Below are positions 11,885 through 21,989 of a stretch of 64,000 nt of DNA, one piece after another. Origin of the DNA: Cryoendolithus antarcticus (lineage: Eukaryota; Ascomycota; Dothideomycetes; Cladosporiales; Cladosporiaceae); NCBI GenBank assembly GCA_002077065.1, contig NAJO01000017.1, positions 682,001 through 746,000 on the forward strand, in the 5' to 3' direction. The number at the start of each line of letters is the position of its first letter. Position 1 is the first letter of the stretch. The position numbers and the translations under genes were made by a program. The notes under the pieces were generated by a model. It was not told the DNA's origin, ran no database searches, and saw nothing but the letters and a program-made list of their open reading frames with translations.

Positions 11885-13136
11885 TCACACTTCGGCAAAG
11901 GCTTTCTCTATCTTGGCCTTGCTCTCCAAAAGTCCTCCAGTGAATAGCGTCAACGCCTCGTCGAGCCTCTGCTTCGTGACTGGATCCGCCTCGATAGCCT
12001 TCTGGAGCTCCGCACCATTGTTCGCCAGATAGTCGATATCAGTGCTAGCGAGCTCGCCATCGATCTTTGCAGCGCTCAGAGGGTCCAACTTCGAGACCTT
12101 CATGAGGCGTTCAGGCGTCTTGTAACCAGCATATACACCGGCTTGCTTTGGCTTGCCCTCGCCTGGCTGTTTGGAGCCGTCGTACTGAAGGCTCGCAAGC
12201 TCGTCAAGCACTGCCGGTGAAATAGTGGCGCTGTGGCACCCGTGCTCGCCCGCGGCCATGGCCTCTTTGGCTGTGATGAAGCTGGTACACGTTAGCCGCC
12301 GCGAAAACGATTGAGCTCGGACGTCACCTACCTGGCCTGCTTCAAGAATGGCTGCTCCTTGCCAGTCTCCTCGTACAGCCTGTTGTACGTCTCAAGGATT
12401 TGCATAGTTCGACCGGACATGGTATGCTGCGTCGCTGGGTCCTCGACGTTGGGCCAAAGCTTCAGATCATCATGCGCCTTCACTTCATTGAAGTACGGGC
12501 TGATGTACAAGCACTCTGCTTGGCTGGCAGCGATGGCTTGTGGCAGACCGAAGAGCGCGGTGCCGAGAGTGCGAATACCTTCCTTCTTCAGGATCGGGCA
12601 GGCATTCAATGCCGGACCAGTCGACGGGATCTTGATGCAGTAACGGTCTTGGGAGATGCCCACCCTCTTGAACTCGGCAGCGTACGCGCGCGCACTGGCG
12701 AGAACGGCGTCTGTGTCGTAAGCTTGGTTGGGGTAGACTTGCAGCAGCACACGACCCTTGATGTTGTCGATGTTGTTCTTGCACATGTTGACAGCCTGCA
12801 AAATTCAAGAGTTAGGACTGGACCTCACTGGACCTCATGCGGTACGACTCACGATCCTGGTGTACGCTGCCTTCCAGCCCTCGGATTTGAGCTCCTTGCA
12901 GACCTGCTGGAACATCTCCCGGTTCTCCTCGTGAGACATCTGGATGTTGACCCACAAATTGTTACTGGTCATGTCATTTGGCGTGATAGAGAGGTCCCTG
13001 CTATAGCTAGGATCCATCCAATCGACGTCTACGTTCACTAGGAGCAGTCAGGATCTAATCAGTGGTGACAATGATGGGTGGACTTGCGCTGCGATTCGAG
13101 CCTCTCAAGCCAGGTCTCTCCCGTTTGGTGCGGCAT
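11885..13136 (-). CDS. Transaldolase family protein
   Basis: Four exons (13136-13088, 13037-12853, 12795-12332, 12281-11885) give 364 residues. The enzyme moves a dihydroxyacetone unit between sugar phosphates in the non-oxidative pentose phosphate pathway. The catalytic Schiff-base lysine is seen in CIKIPSTGPALNACP (about K133), and the N-terminal Asp motif is VDVDWMDP. This is the fungus-specific transaldolase branch, often a second copy beside the housekeeping enzyme, and sometimes inside metabolite clusters. The first intron (13038-13087) is unusual: it starts with GC (GCAAGT) rather than GT. Only that donor restores the expected LESQ-LNVDVDW junction in phase. The other two introns are GT-AG (57 and 50 bp). 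The gene is divergent from the sugar transporter at 13935. Confidence 0.88.
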
Positions 13137-13934
13137 GATGGCGATTCTGGCAATGCTCTAGGGATGCGACGTCTACTGAATAAGATAGGAAAGAGGCGAG
13201 TTGAATGTATCGGTTTCTTAAGCGCTGCGAGACTGCATCTACTTCTACACTTACGCAACTGAGGTCCGGACAATCTTGTTCCACAACGAGCTACGGCTGT
13301 GGATCACGACGGACTGTCGATACGACAAAGATTCGAGCACAACCTATCATACACAAAGCCCGCTGATGTGCTGCACAGGACGCCAGAGTACCTGTACAGG
13401 CACATCTCACGTGACCGCGGCTATTAGTCGGATGCACACAGGGCAGTGGATCCTTCCCGCAAACCTTCCCAAGAATCTGGAGAAACTGCGGAGAAATCCA
13501 TAGCAAACAAGGATCTCCATGTTTCGGCGTGTGCCGAGTGGTGGAAGTTCCTTGGCCTGCGCAGGGCGGATGCATGGCCTGCGCAGGATGTCTCGGCACA
13601 CTTTCCCACAAGCCGAGCTCGGCCTCTACTTGGCGTCACATGGCCCAGGTTTATGTGACTGACTCTCTGACCCCGCTGAACTCGGTACAGCTCACCTTAC
13701 TCTGTCCTGCGCAGGTTGGTCGTGCCAACTGGGATCCTAGTCGCCATGTGTGAACCCCGGATTTCTTTTCCGGGGACAAAGGTTTGTCAATGTGCGATGC
13801 CTCATCGAACCACAAACACATAAGTATGGCGATATGGCGCTCCTCATACCGCGTCTCGTCGTTAGCTCTCCATCCACATCATCCTAACAGACCACTCTCA
13901 CCGTCTTGTCGGCATCAAGACGAAGATACTCATC
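13137..13934. promoter_or_regulatory. Divergent promoter, transaldolase / sugar transporter
   Basis: A 798-bp gap between opposite start codons. It carries an unusual set of palindromes (listed separately) between about 13529 and 13715 and otherwise no gene. The likely role is shared control of the two flanking genes; this is inferred from position. Confidence 0.5.
13529..13715. promoter_or_regulatory. Palindrome cluster, candidate operator array
   Basis: The 10-bp palindrome CCTGCGCAGG occurs three times (13556-13565, 13578-13587, 13706-13715). The first two copies sit inside a perfect 10-bp inverted repeat, GTGTGCCGAG at 13529-13538 and CTCGGCACAC at 13592-13601. A further perfect 12-bp palindrome GCCGAGCTCGGC lies at 13612-13623. 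CCG/CGG half-sites in inverted or everted order are the usual targets of fungal Zn2Cys6 regulators, so binding by a dimeric factor is plausible. No regulator is identified. Confidence 0.55.
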
Positions 13935-15981
13935 ATGGACAACAAGGATCCAAGCAAGACCAACGTCGAGTATCACGAGGATGCCACTCTCGGTAAGGCT
14001 CTGCACCACAATGTAGACGCTCGTATCCGCAATCCTCTATCCGGTCTGAGTACTACCGAACTTCGCGATCAAGTTGACGCTTTCTGTGGGAAGTATGGCT
14101 TCCAGGAGAAGGCAGAGACCTTCCAGAAGGCAGCACTCGTTGCGCAGCTGCCAGACGACTTCGAGAGCATCCAGTCGCTGGACGAGGATGACAAGCACTG
14201 GCTTCGTATGGAGACTACGCGTAAGGTCGTCACTTCGTCGACTGGCCGCTACTTTGCTGACCTGGGTCCAGACAAATGGAAGTTGCCTTGGACGATGTAT
14301 ATGTGCATCGGTATCGTGTCGATCGGTTCAGCCATACAAGGGTGGGACAACACGGTACTTGATAGGCATAGCTCCTTGCTCGCACAGGTCTCGTCTAATG
14401 TGTTCAACAGGGCGCCAATGGCGCAAACCTTTCGTTCCCTACAGAATTTGGCATCGAAGACAGACACTGGCTTGTGGGGTGCATCAATGCAGCGCCTACA
14501 CTCTTCGGATTGCTCAGCGCCTGGGCTGCTGATCCAGTAAACCAGCTTCTTGGACGCCGCGGTACTATCTTCGCGACAAACCTTTTTGTGGTGTTCCCGG
14601 TCCTGGGTCAGTAAACCCGATCCCACGTGGCTTAGCGGCATGCTGATGGCGAGCAGGGCAGGCATTCACTCACAATTGGTACGAGCTACTTATCTGCCGC
14701 TTGTTCATGGGACTGGGCATGGGTATCAAGGTACGGCACTTCGTTCACTTACGATAGCACACATCATCTGATACCATACTAGATAAGCACCATCCCCGTA
14801 TACTCAGCAGAGGTTGCGCCCGCCAATATTCGAGGCGGTATGGTGACCAGCTTCCAACTCTGGGTTGCCTTCGGTATCCTGGTCGGCTTCAGCAGCAATC
14901 TCATTTTCATGAACATCGGACCTCTTGCTTGGCGCTACCAACTGGGCGCTGCCTTCGCCCCAGCTGTACCACTGATGGCTCTCATCTGGTTCTGTCCCGA
15001 ATCGCCTCGTTGGCTCATCAAGAAAGGTCGCTATCAGAAGGCGTTCACCAACTTCTGCCGGATCCGAAATTCAGAGCTGATCGCTGCCCGGGAACTTTTC
15101 TACGCCCACTCCCAGATCGCTGCCGAGGGTGAGCTTTTTGGAGGCCGCACGCTCTGGGCCAGAGCCATGGAGATCTTTACTGTACCTCGCATCCGCCGCG
15201 CGACGCTTGCATCGTCTACCATCGTCATTGGCCAACAGTTCAGCGGCATCAATGCTGTCGCCTTCTACTCCTCGACGATCTTCGCTGCAGCTGGCTATAG
15301 CCCTCGAGATGCCCTGCTATGCTCCTTCGGCTGGGGATTCGTTACTTTCGTCTTCGCGATCCCCGCAGTGTACGTATACACGCCTCATTTCTCCTTTGCG
15401 TTCCAGCGGCTAATCCAAATAGATTCACAATGGACAAGTTCGGACGACGCAACCTCCTCCTCTTCACTTTTCCACAGATGGCATGGACACTGCTCGCCAC
15501 CGGATTCTGCTTCCTCATCCCCGAGTCCAGCGGCGCTCGCTTTCCCCTTGTTGCAGTGTTCATCTTCCTATTTGCGGTATTCTACGGCCCAGGCATCGGC
15601 CCCATTCCATCGATTTACTTCTCCGAAGCCTTCCCTTTGTCGCACCGCGAGATCGGCGCCGCATTCACCATCTGTGTCAACAACGCCGTCGGAAGCGCGC
15701 TCAGCTTGACATTCCCAAGTTTGCTCGCCAGCACTGGACCGACCGGAGCCTTCTGCTTCTACGCTGGCCTAAACATGCTAGCTTTCTGCGTCATCTTCTT
15801 TGTTGTTCCGGAGACCAAGCAGAGAACGCTCGAAGAGCTTGACTACGTATTCGGCGTTCCCACGAGCAAGCACGCGCATTATCAGGTCAGAGTCTGGCTG
15901 CCTTGGTGGTTCAAGCGATATGTCCGCTGGCAGCGAGACGCTAAGCTCGAGCCGCTGTACCAGACGGAGGGATCCTACTAG
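13935..15981 (+). CDS. MFS sugar transporter
   Basis: Five exons (13935-14354, 14411-14606, 14657-14730, 14783-15369, 15423-15981) give 611 residues. All four introns are 50-56 bp, GT-AG and consistent in phase. The sequence has sugar porter family signatures: RLFMGLGMG, PVYSAEVAP, the central PESPRWLIKKGR, QQFSGINAVAFYSSTIF, DKFGRRNLLL after helix 8, and PETKQRTLEELDYVF at the end of helix 12. An N-terminal cytosolic arm of roughly 115 residues precedes the first membrane helix, longer than in simple hexose carriers and reminiscent of the polyol/myo-inositol-type fungal subfamily. Substrate cannot be read from sequence. It shares a divergent promoter with the transaldolase and ends 102 bp from the stop of the FAD monooxygenase. 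Confidence 0.9.
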
Positions 15982-16083
15982 ACTGCGTCATGCGGACATG
16001 ACAAAGCAGCAGTGTGGTTGGTCAGCTTAGAGACAAGTAGATATGTACATATTCGAATGACACTTGTGAACGACCACTTCAGA

Positions 16084-17943
16084 TCATGCCCTTCCGAGCA
16101 CCTTTGCAATGACCTTCTCCACTATCTCCGCTGCATCCTGCCTCGGTCCAATGCTCCTCCATGCGACTGTCCGATCAGGCCTGCAAAGAATTACCCCGTC
16201 CTCGTCGACTTCTCTCCGGTTCGCCCAATCACCGTACACGTCCTCCCAATCCTGATTCCAACCAATGCTGAACGCCTTGACTTCCACTCCCATTTTCTCG
16301 CCCGCCTTCTTCGCAGCTTCCTTCCAGGTCTCTCCTCCAATGCCAGTAAGCAAGCAGAACGACCCGTGCCCAGCAAGATCAATGGTCGATATCGGCTCCA
16401 CCGGTATCCGTGAGTTCAGCCACGCATGCGGTAACCGCGACCCAGGATACGTGCTCAGCTGGTATTGTAGCACTGGATCCTCCGGCGCAGCCCGCCTGGC
16501 AGCTTTCTCGTCTGACATCACAACAGCACCGGATTCGTAGCGCTGGTTCATCTCAACGCCAATGCCTCCAAACTCATGTGCTGTGTAAGCAATGGCCTCC
16601 TGGAGCTTCTGTCTTCGCGTTTTGCCCGCAGCAGTCGCCTGAGACAGCTCACCGAACTGTCTTTTCCGTTCCTCGAGTTCCTTTGGCAGTACGCCAAGTG
16701 CTTCCCAGACTGCGATGTGATCTCGCAGCCCTTGATTTGCACGACGGATTACGCCTTCGCCGATCGGCTGTCGTTCGGCTGAGTATGAGTCCAGGAGCCT
16801 CTTGTCTGCAAGTCCTTTCTCGACGTAGGCGACTTTCCAGGCCAAGTTGTATGCGTCTTGGACACAGGTGTTGCTTCCGAGGCCGTTGAAGGGTGGATGA
16901 CGATGGACTGCGTCGCCGAGGCAGAAGACATTGCCAGAGCTGTAAGTCTCGGCCACAATTTCGTTGATGTACCATTTCGAAACATCGAGTATCTCTACGG
17001 GGATGTCGTCGTTGCCGACGAATTGGCGAACACGTTTGAGGTACTCCTCATTGCTCGGAGGATTCTTCTTGTAAGCCTCCATATCCCACTCCGGGCTAGG
17101 TAAGACTATGGCAAGCCACTCGTCCCAGGCTTTGACGAGACGAAAGATGCAAGTCCATCCCCAAGGTGGATGCTCGATTTCCGGCGTGAAGATCCAGTGC
17201 AAGTTACCAGTCCGGTGCGTCATGTACTTCTCCAGATCAACTTTGATTTGGATGTTAATTGCTAGACCCTGCCCGGGCTCTTTCTTCAGCGGGATGTCAA
17301 GTTGCTTCATGATCGGACTCCGCGCCCCATCGCACCCAAACAGATACTTTGACTTGATCTTGTAAGTCACTCCAGAAAGCTCATCCTTCACCGTCGACGT
17401 GATCTCCCCATCCTCCCCCTCCCTCTCAAACCCCACAAACGTCGAATCAAATCTCACCTTCCAACCCCCGCCTCTCGCCTTATTCACAAGAATAGGCTCA
17501 AGCAACGTCTGCGGTAAATCAACATGCTTACACGGACTCGCAGCCGCATACTCCCCCGCGCGATCCGGCTGGTTCCCCCAAGAGTGAATCCTAGCATACT
17601 CCTCGCCAGCCATGCTATGGCACCATCGCGTGTGCTGCATGTGGCTACCAGGCGTGGCTTCATGGTGACAGGCGTCCTCTAGGCCGATCTCGCGGAGACA
17701 TTCGAGGGCTGCTGGGTTGGTGATGTGAGCGCGGGGTTCGCGGGCTGTGCCCGAGGCTGCAGAGAGGAGGATGCCGATTTGGCCGTGGGATGCGAGGAAG
17801 CAGGCTAGAGAAGCGCCTGCGGGGCCGGCGCCAACGATGAGGTAGGGAGTTGAGATGACACCTGGTTCTGGGGTGGAAGAGGCGGGCGTGGATTGGGCTT
17901 TGCCGTTGGCGATGGGAGTGCCATTTACTACTGCGGAGGCCAT
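16084..17943 (-). CDS. FAD-dependent aromatic monooxygenase (phenol hydroxylase-like)
   Basis: An intronless gene of 619 residues. It belongs to the class A flavoprotein monooxygenases that hydroxylate phenols or benzoates with NAD(P)H and oxygen. Visible motifs are the N-terminal dinucleotide fold VGAGPAGASLA at residues 37-47, a middle DG-type segment (YLFGCDGARSPI), and the second FAD motif VFCLGDAVHRHPP near residue 340. The C-terminal third has the thioredoxin-like dimerisation fold of phenol 2-monooxygenase (HGSFCLLTG and following). Length fits that family (600-660). No signal peptide is present, so it should be cytosolic or peroxisomal. It is tail to tail with the sugar transporter. 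Alternatives are 2,4-dichlorophenol or 3-hydroxybenzoate hydroxylase; the substrate is unknown. Confidence 0.9.
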   Translation of the reverse strand: MASAVVNGTPIANGKAQSTPASSTPEPGVISTPYLIVGAGPAGASLACFLASHGQIGILLSAASGTAREPRAHITNPAALECLREIGLEDACHHEATPGSHMQHTRWCHSMAGEEYARIHSWGNQPDRAGEYAAASPCKHVDLPQTLLEPILVNKARGGGWKVRFDSTFVGFEREGEDGEITSTVKDELSGVTYKIKSKYLFGCDGARSPIMKQLDIPLKKEPGQGLAINIQIKVDLEKYMTHRTGNLHWIFTPEIEHPPWGWTCIFRLVKAWDEWLAIVLPSPEWDMEAYKKNPPSNEEYLKRVRQFVGNDDIPVEILDVSKWYINEIVAETYSSGNVFCLGDAVHRHPPFNGLGSNTCVQDAYNLAWKVAYVEKGLADKRLLDSYSAERQPIGEGVIRRANQGLRDHIAVWEALGVLPKELEERKRQFGELSQATAAGKTRRQKLQEAIAYTAHEFGGIGVEMNQRYESGAVVMSDEKAARRAAPEDPVLQYQLSTYPGSRLPHAWLNSRIPVEPISTIDLAGHGSFCLLTGIGGETWKEAAKKAGEKMGVEVKAFSIGWNQDWEDVYGDWANRREVDEDGVILCRPDRTVAWRSIGPRQDAAEIVEKVIAKVLGRA

Positions 17944-18472
17944 GGCTGGAGGTGGTAGAAGCCCAGGTGTTCAGCTTTCCTTGCGCCTAGTATCCCACAG
18001 CCTAGGATCAGGGCAAAGCAGGCAGTGGCAAAGGTGGATGTACAGGAGCCAGATGGAAACAAACCTACTTGTACAGCATCGGTGCTCCACATCAACCATA
18101 TGTGGGAGACTTCTAGACTTCATCAACAGCAAATTAGCCACCTTACCTCAGAAGTCATTGACCTACAATGAGAAATGGAACTAGATCTGCAGATGCCTGA
18201 TTCCGTTGCCGGCATGGCGAGTGGGGTCGATGCAGCGATGACTCTGGGAGAGCTTCGGAGATGTGCAGCACAAGATCGAGCTCAGTGGAGTATTGAGACT
18301 CAGCATTACGTGTCTCGTGACATTCGTGTCAACTCCCGTGTGCAGACAGTCGTTCTTATACCATAGTATGGACTATGAGAGAAGTCACGACCTGCAAATT
18401 GTCCCTGCCGTGGCAAGCGCAGCCCATCAGTATTAAGATTCATATACGATGGTGTGATACTTAGCACCATTC
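17944..18472. other. Intergenic region upstream of the monooxygenase and tRNA
   Basis: Promoter space for the monooxygenase (minus strand) and 5' flank of the tRNA gene. I see no other feature. Confidence 0.5.
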
Positions 18473-18563
18473 GGTTCCATAGTGTAGTTGGTTATCACTT
18501 CGGATTCTGACATGTTGATGCTCTGAATTTCCGGTGACCTGAGTTCGAATCTCGGTGGGACCT
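18473..18563 (+). tRNA. tRNA-Gln (CUG) with an 18-nt intron
   Basis: The cloverleaf folds by eye. The acceptor stem GGTTCCA pairs with TGGGACC, with T73 as discriminator. The D arm is GTG/CAC. The anticodon stem TCGGA pairs with TCCGG, and the T arm is CTGAG/CTCGG around TTCGAAT. The anticodon CTG is at 18507-18509. An intron of 18 nt (18511-18528) sits one base 3' of the anticodon, the standard nuclear position. Internal A-box and B-box (GTTCGAATC) promoters are intact. Confidence 0.9.
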
Positions 18564-18598
18564 CGATCTCGTTCGAGACATGCAATGCATGTGATACC

Positions 18599-18609
18599 TT
18601 TTCCTTTTT
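18599..18609 (+). terminator. RNA polymerase III terminator of tRNA-Gln
   Basis: A T4 run followed by a T5 run (TTTTCCTTTTT) begins 35 bp after the tRNA end, the usual polymerase III stop signal. Confidence 0.7.
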
Positions 18610-18967
18610 GGCTTTATCAGATGAATGGTCGAGGAGACTAGGAGGAAGGCAGACGAAGTGACATTTGACGCGAGCGAGTCCGGCTCTTAGGCGCTGTTGA
18701 ACATAATGCCGAAAGATTATACTAATAGATGGTAGTAGGGGGCAAAGGCATGAATGTCAGGAACAAGACGTGTCAGCAAAGGCTGCTCTATGCTTGAGGA
18801 AAGGCGAGCAGATATGAATAAGGATGGAGAGGCTATCGGTCTTGTAGTTGAAGATCTACCAACAAGCCAGTACGCTACACTTTTATTCACCACCACCGTA
18901 ACGCGATCTGGCTCAGCGTCAAGCCGACGCGATAGTACAGCTCTCCGTTGTCTTCGCAGACCAGACT
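18610..18967. other. Intergenic region tRNA / Abp1 3' end
   Basis: About 360 bp downstream of the Abp1 stop codon, presumably its 3' UTR. Nothing else is recognised. Confidence 0.4.
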
Positions 18968-21454
18968 TTACTCGTCCAAAGCGACATAGTTCGCAGGGAA
19001 CAACCCTTGCTTGCCGCCGTAAGTGCCAGACCACCAGTCTTCGTCGGGAAACTCCTAGGGTGGGGTGTTTAGTAAACGGGACATGGGTTTCTTTCGCTCG
19101 CCGTAATCAGGACTTACCACATCCGTAATCTTCGCCCCGTCCGGAAAGCTCAGCTCGTTATCCTCCGCAGCCTCATAATCATACTGCGCTGTCGCCGTCG
19201 GGTTGCCCTTCGGTGCTCCACCTGCACCGCCACCAATCTTGGCTGGCGGCGCAGCTTCCTCAACCTCCTCTCGCTGCGGCGCGCCACCAGCCCCGCCCTC
19301 AACCAGCTCGACGTAGTTCGAAGGAAACAGGCCCCTCTCCCCACGCTCATTCTCACCCATCCACCAATCCTCATCCACCATCTCGATATTCGTGATCCTC
19401 TCCCCATCGTGCAACTCCAGCTCGTTGTCCTCGGCTTTCTCGTAATCGTACTGCGCGATGGCCTCTTTACCTGCGCCGCTCTGAGGCTGGGGCACAGTAG
19501 CTGCGGCGCCAAAAGTCGAAGCCGCGGCTGCTTGAGCGGCCTTGCGTCCTGGGTCTGCGGCAGGGATCTCGGGCTCGGAGATTTGCATGCGAGATGCGGC
19601 TTCGGCGATGGAGTCCGTTGGCATGGGAGGCGGGGAGCGAGACAAGGTAGGTTCGATGGAGGCTGCGCGGTTGAGGGGTGGTGGGCTTGGGCCGCGAGCA
19701 ACAGGGCGAGCGAGAGGGACAGGCGAGCCGGAGCCTTGCGGTATGTCTTCTTCCTCCTCTTCGGGCTCGTCGGCCGGGATTGGACGCGGTGGGGGTGCGG
19801 GAAGATCCTGGTGTTGCTCTTGAGGGACATCGTTCGTGCTTGGACGCTGTGGAAGGCCGGGCATGGGGACGCCACGAGGAGCTAAGGGTTTAGTGCTGGT
19901 GTTCAGCGCTGGTGGCTCCGATTGCCGTGGAGGTGCTTGGGAGAAGCGGTCGCGTATGGCAGCTGTGCCATTCGAGGGGTGGTCGTTCTCTTCTTGTTGA
20001 GGCTCTTCATCTTGATTGCCGGTCTTCTGCTCGCTCACAGCACTACCACCTGTCCGGGAGGGGATCTGCACACCCCATTTCTTGCCACCATAGCCAGATT
20101 GCCAACCCCCACTTGGCTGACTTGCAATTGGGCTTGCTGGTGCGCCAGAAGATGGGCGATCGTCTGTATCAATACTTGTACCGCGCTCTCGTGCCTTCTT
20201 CTCTGCCCAAATCTGCGCTGGTGTCTTTCCGCCTTCGTCTGCGAATGTCTTACTCGCAGTGCCCACTGGCGCAGCACCGGCCAGTGGCTTGGCACCAAAC
20301 CCACTGGGTGTTGGAGCTTTCGTCCCGGTGAAGCTACTCGTACTCGAGCCGAAGCGGTTTGCGACCTTGGGCTTGGGCATCGATGTGAGTCGCTCGGACT
20401 CCGTGAATGCAGCAGAACGATCGGCAAGTGACTTAGGCTGCTCGTCATCACCATTGCCGGACGACTGGGGTGGTAAAGGTTGCGAGGGTGCTGGCCCACC
20501 TTGAGCTTTCCGGCGGATGTCAGCAATGTCAACTTTGCCGATCGGCTCGTATGCGCCTTTCACGACTGTCGGTCGCTCGTCTCTGGGGTCGCGTGCCTGA
20601 GCCCGGATCGCCGCAATGTCTACCTTGCCAATCGGTTGGTAGCCTCCTCTCACCAAATCAGGGTTGTTGCTATCCTGTTTCTGCGGTGCTTGGTATCTAG
20701 AAGGCTCTCTTTGGGACTGCAACGCTGCCATATCAACTTTTGTAGGCTGATAGGCCGAGCCGACCTTCTCGAGCTGTGATCGTGACACTTCAGGCGCATC
20801 CTCGCCCCAGCCATCTCCGTCTGTTCGCGAAGGTGATGCAGCTCCCCTGCTCAGACCGGGAAGAGGTTGGTATGCGCTCGTACCTCCGAAGCTCTTCGTC
20901 GGCATTGAGGGTTTTGATGCAACAGGCGGTCGTGGTCCACTTAAGGCAGGCGCTGCTCCTCCACCCGTATACTTCGACCCTGAAGCATCCGCCACCTTTT
21001 GCACAATAGTATCTGGCGTCAGGTCTCGATCCGAGCGTGCCGTGACTTGTACATGATAGCCATGTAGCAGCTTCGAAACTGCATTGAGGTGACTCGTGAA
21101 GTACCCCTTCGTCCGCTCAGGCACACCCTCGCCGCACCATCCAATGAGCACGTTCTTCGGCAGTCCCGAGTTCGAGTCTTTCACCTTGAGGAAAGCGAAC
21201 TGGATCCTCCCGTCTGAGAACTCCTCAATGAGATCCACCAGCTCGCCCTCGCCAGTCGTCTGTACTTTCAAGACGCTTTCTTTGCCCGATTCTGACTGAA
21301 AGGCGCTGACCAGCGGTGCCTGGACTGTGTAGACTGCCCATTGGCCATATGTGGGCGAGTCTGCTGCTGGTCCAGTCGGTGCCGGGGCATTGACGATCTT
21401 GTTATATGAGTTAGAGATGGAGGGACCATTGGTGGAGAGATTGAGAGAGGTCAT
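18968..21454 (-). CDS. ABP1: Actin-binding protein Abp1 (drebrin-like)
   Basis: Two exons (21454-19118 and 19054-18968) around a 63-bp intron in phase 0 give 807 residues. It links actin patches to endocytosis and activates Arp2/3. The N-terminal ADF-homology domain (residues 1-150) has YGQWAVYTVQ and VLIGWCGEGVPE. Between about 235 and 312 there are three copies of a YxPIGKVDIAxIR-type motif. A long Pro-rich disordered part with acidic stretches follows. Two SH3 domains close the protein: 665-718 (AIAQYDYEK to NYVELVE) and 753-807 (ATAQYDYEA to NYVALDE). Two SH3 domains, rather than the single one of budding yeast Abp1, is a known filamentous-fungal layout. The last intron splits the second SH3, and reading through it would truncate that domain. 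The ATG at 21454 begins the ADF-H domain (MTSLNLSTNG). Confidence 0.93.
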
Positions 21455-21499
21455 GACGGGCTGTAGTGTGTAGTAGTCGCTCAATAGCAGTGAGAGGGG

Positions 21500-21505
21500 T
21501 ATATA
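21500..21505 (-). promoter_or_regulatory. Possible TATA element of ABP1
   Basis: TATATA lies 46-51 bp upstream of the ABP1 start codon. The short distance leaves little room for a 5' UTR, so this is tentative. Confidence 0.25.
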
Positions 21506-21668
21506 AGGAGAAAGGTGGAAGGTCGCACGGCTAATGTGCGTGCCTGAGAGATCAACGTCAGCTGTGGGCGTGACGTGGAGCTTGCTTGAAACCTGCTTAG
21601 TCACACCTGGGTCTCAAATGCTCCGCTCTGCCCACGACAACCGCGCTCTCGTACATGTACACAAGCAT

Positions 21669-21770
21669 CTGATCACTTCTTCAACGACGTCACGGACACC
21701 ATGAGCCTCATAATGAATGCATCATTATGGTGACCCATGGAAGATTACTGTCTCATGAAGAAGTGATCAG
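21669..21770. repeat. 102-bp nested inverted repeat
   Basis: Perfect 15-bp terminal arms, CTGATCACTTCTTCA at 21669-21683 and its exact complement at 21756-21770, enclose a second hairpin with 8-bp arms (CATAATGA at 21709-21716 and TCATTATG at 21722-21729) around a 5-nt loop. It lies between ABP1 and the first of three tandem unknown paralogues. It could be a MITE-like remnant with terminal inverted repeats, or a cruciform regulatory site. I see no obvious target-site duplication. Confidence 0.7.
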
Positions 21771-21989
21771 GTCTCGGACGGTGTGGCTGTGCAGCACGAC
21801 CCTTCGCGACCGGCCTCACGCTAACCATTTCAACTCGTTCCTGTGTGTCTCTCTTCTTAACGTCAACAAGTCCTCACCCCTGCAGCCACCTGTAGCTGCG
21901 CGCTTCTGAGGTCCTAGTTTTGGTCGCCGTTCCAACAGTGCAGGCATGATGCGGTGAAGTCACGACTTGCCCGCGCTGCCGCCGCGGCC

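Noticed and set aside
13055..13273. A minus-strand first exon for transaldolase further upstream
   Set aside because: Wrong frame relative to exon 2; the ATG at 13136 with a GC donor gives the expected family junction.
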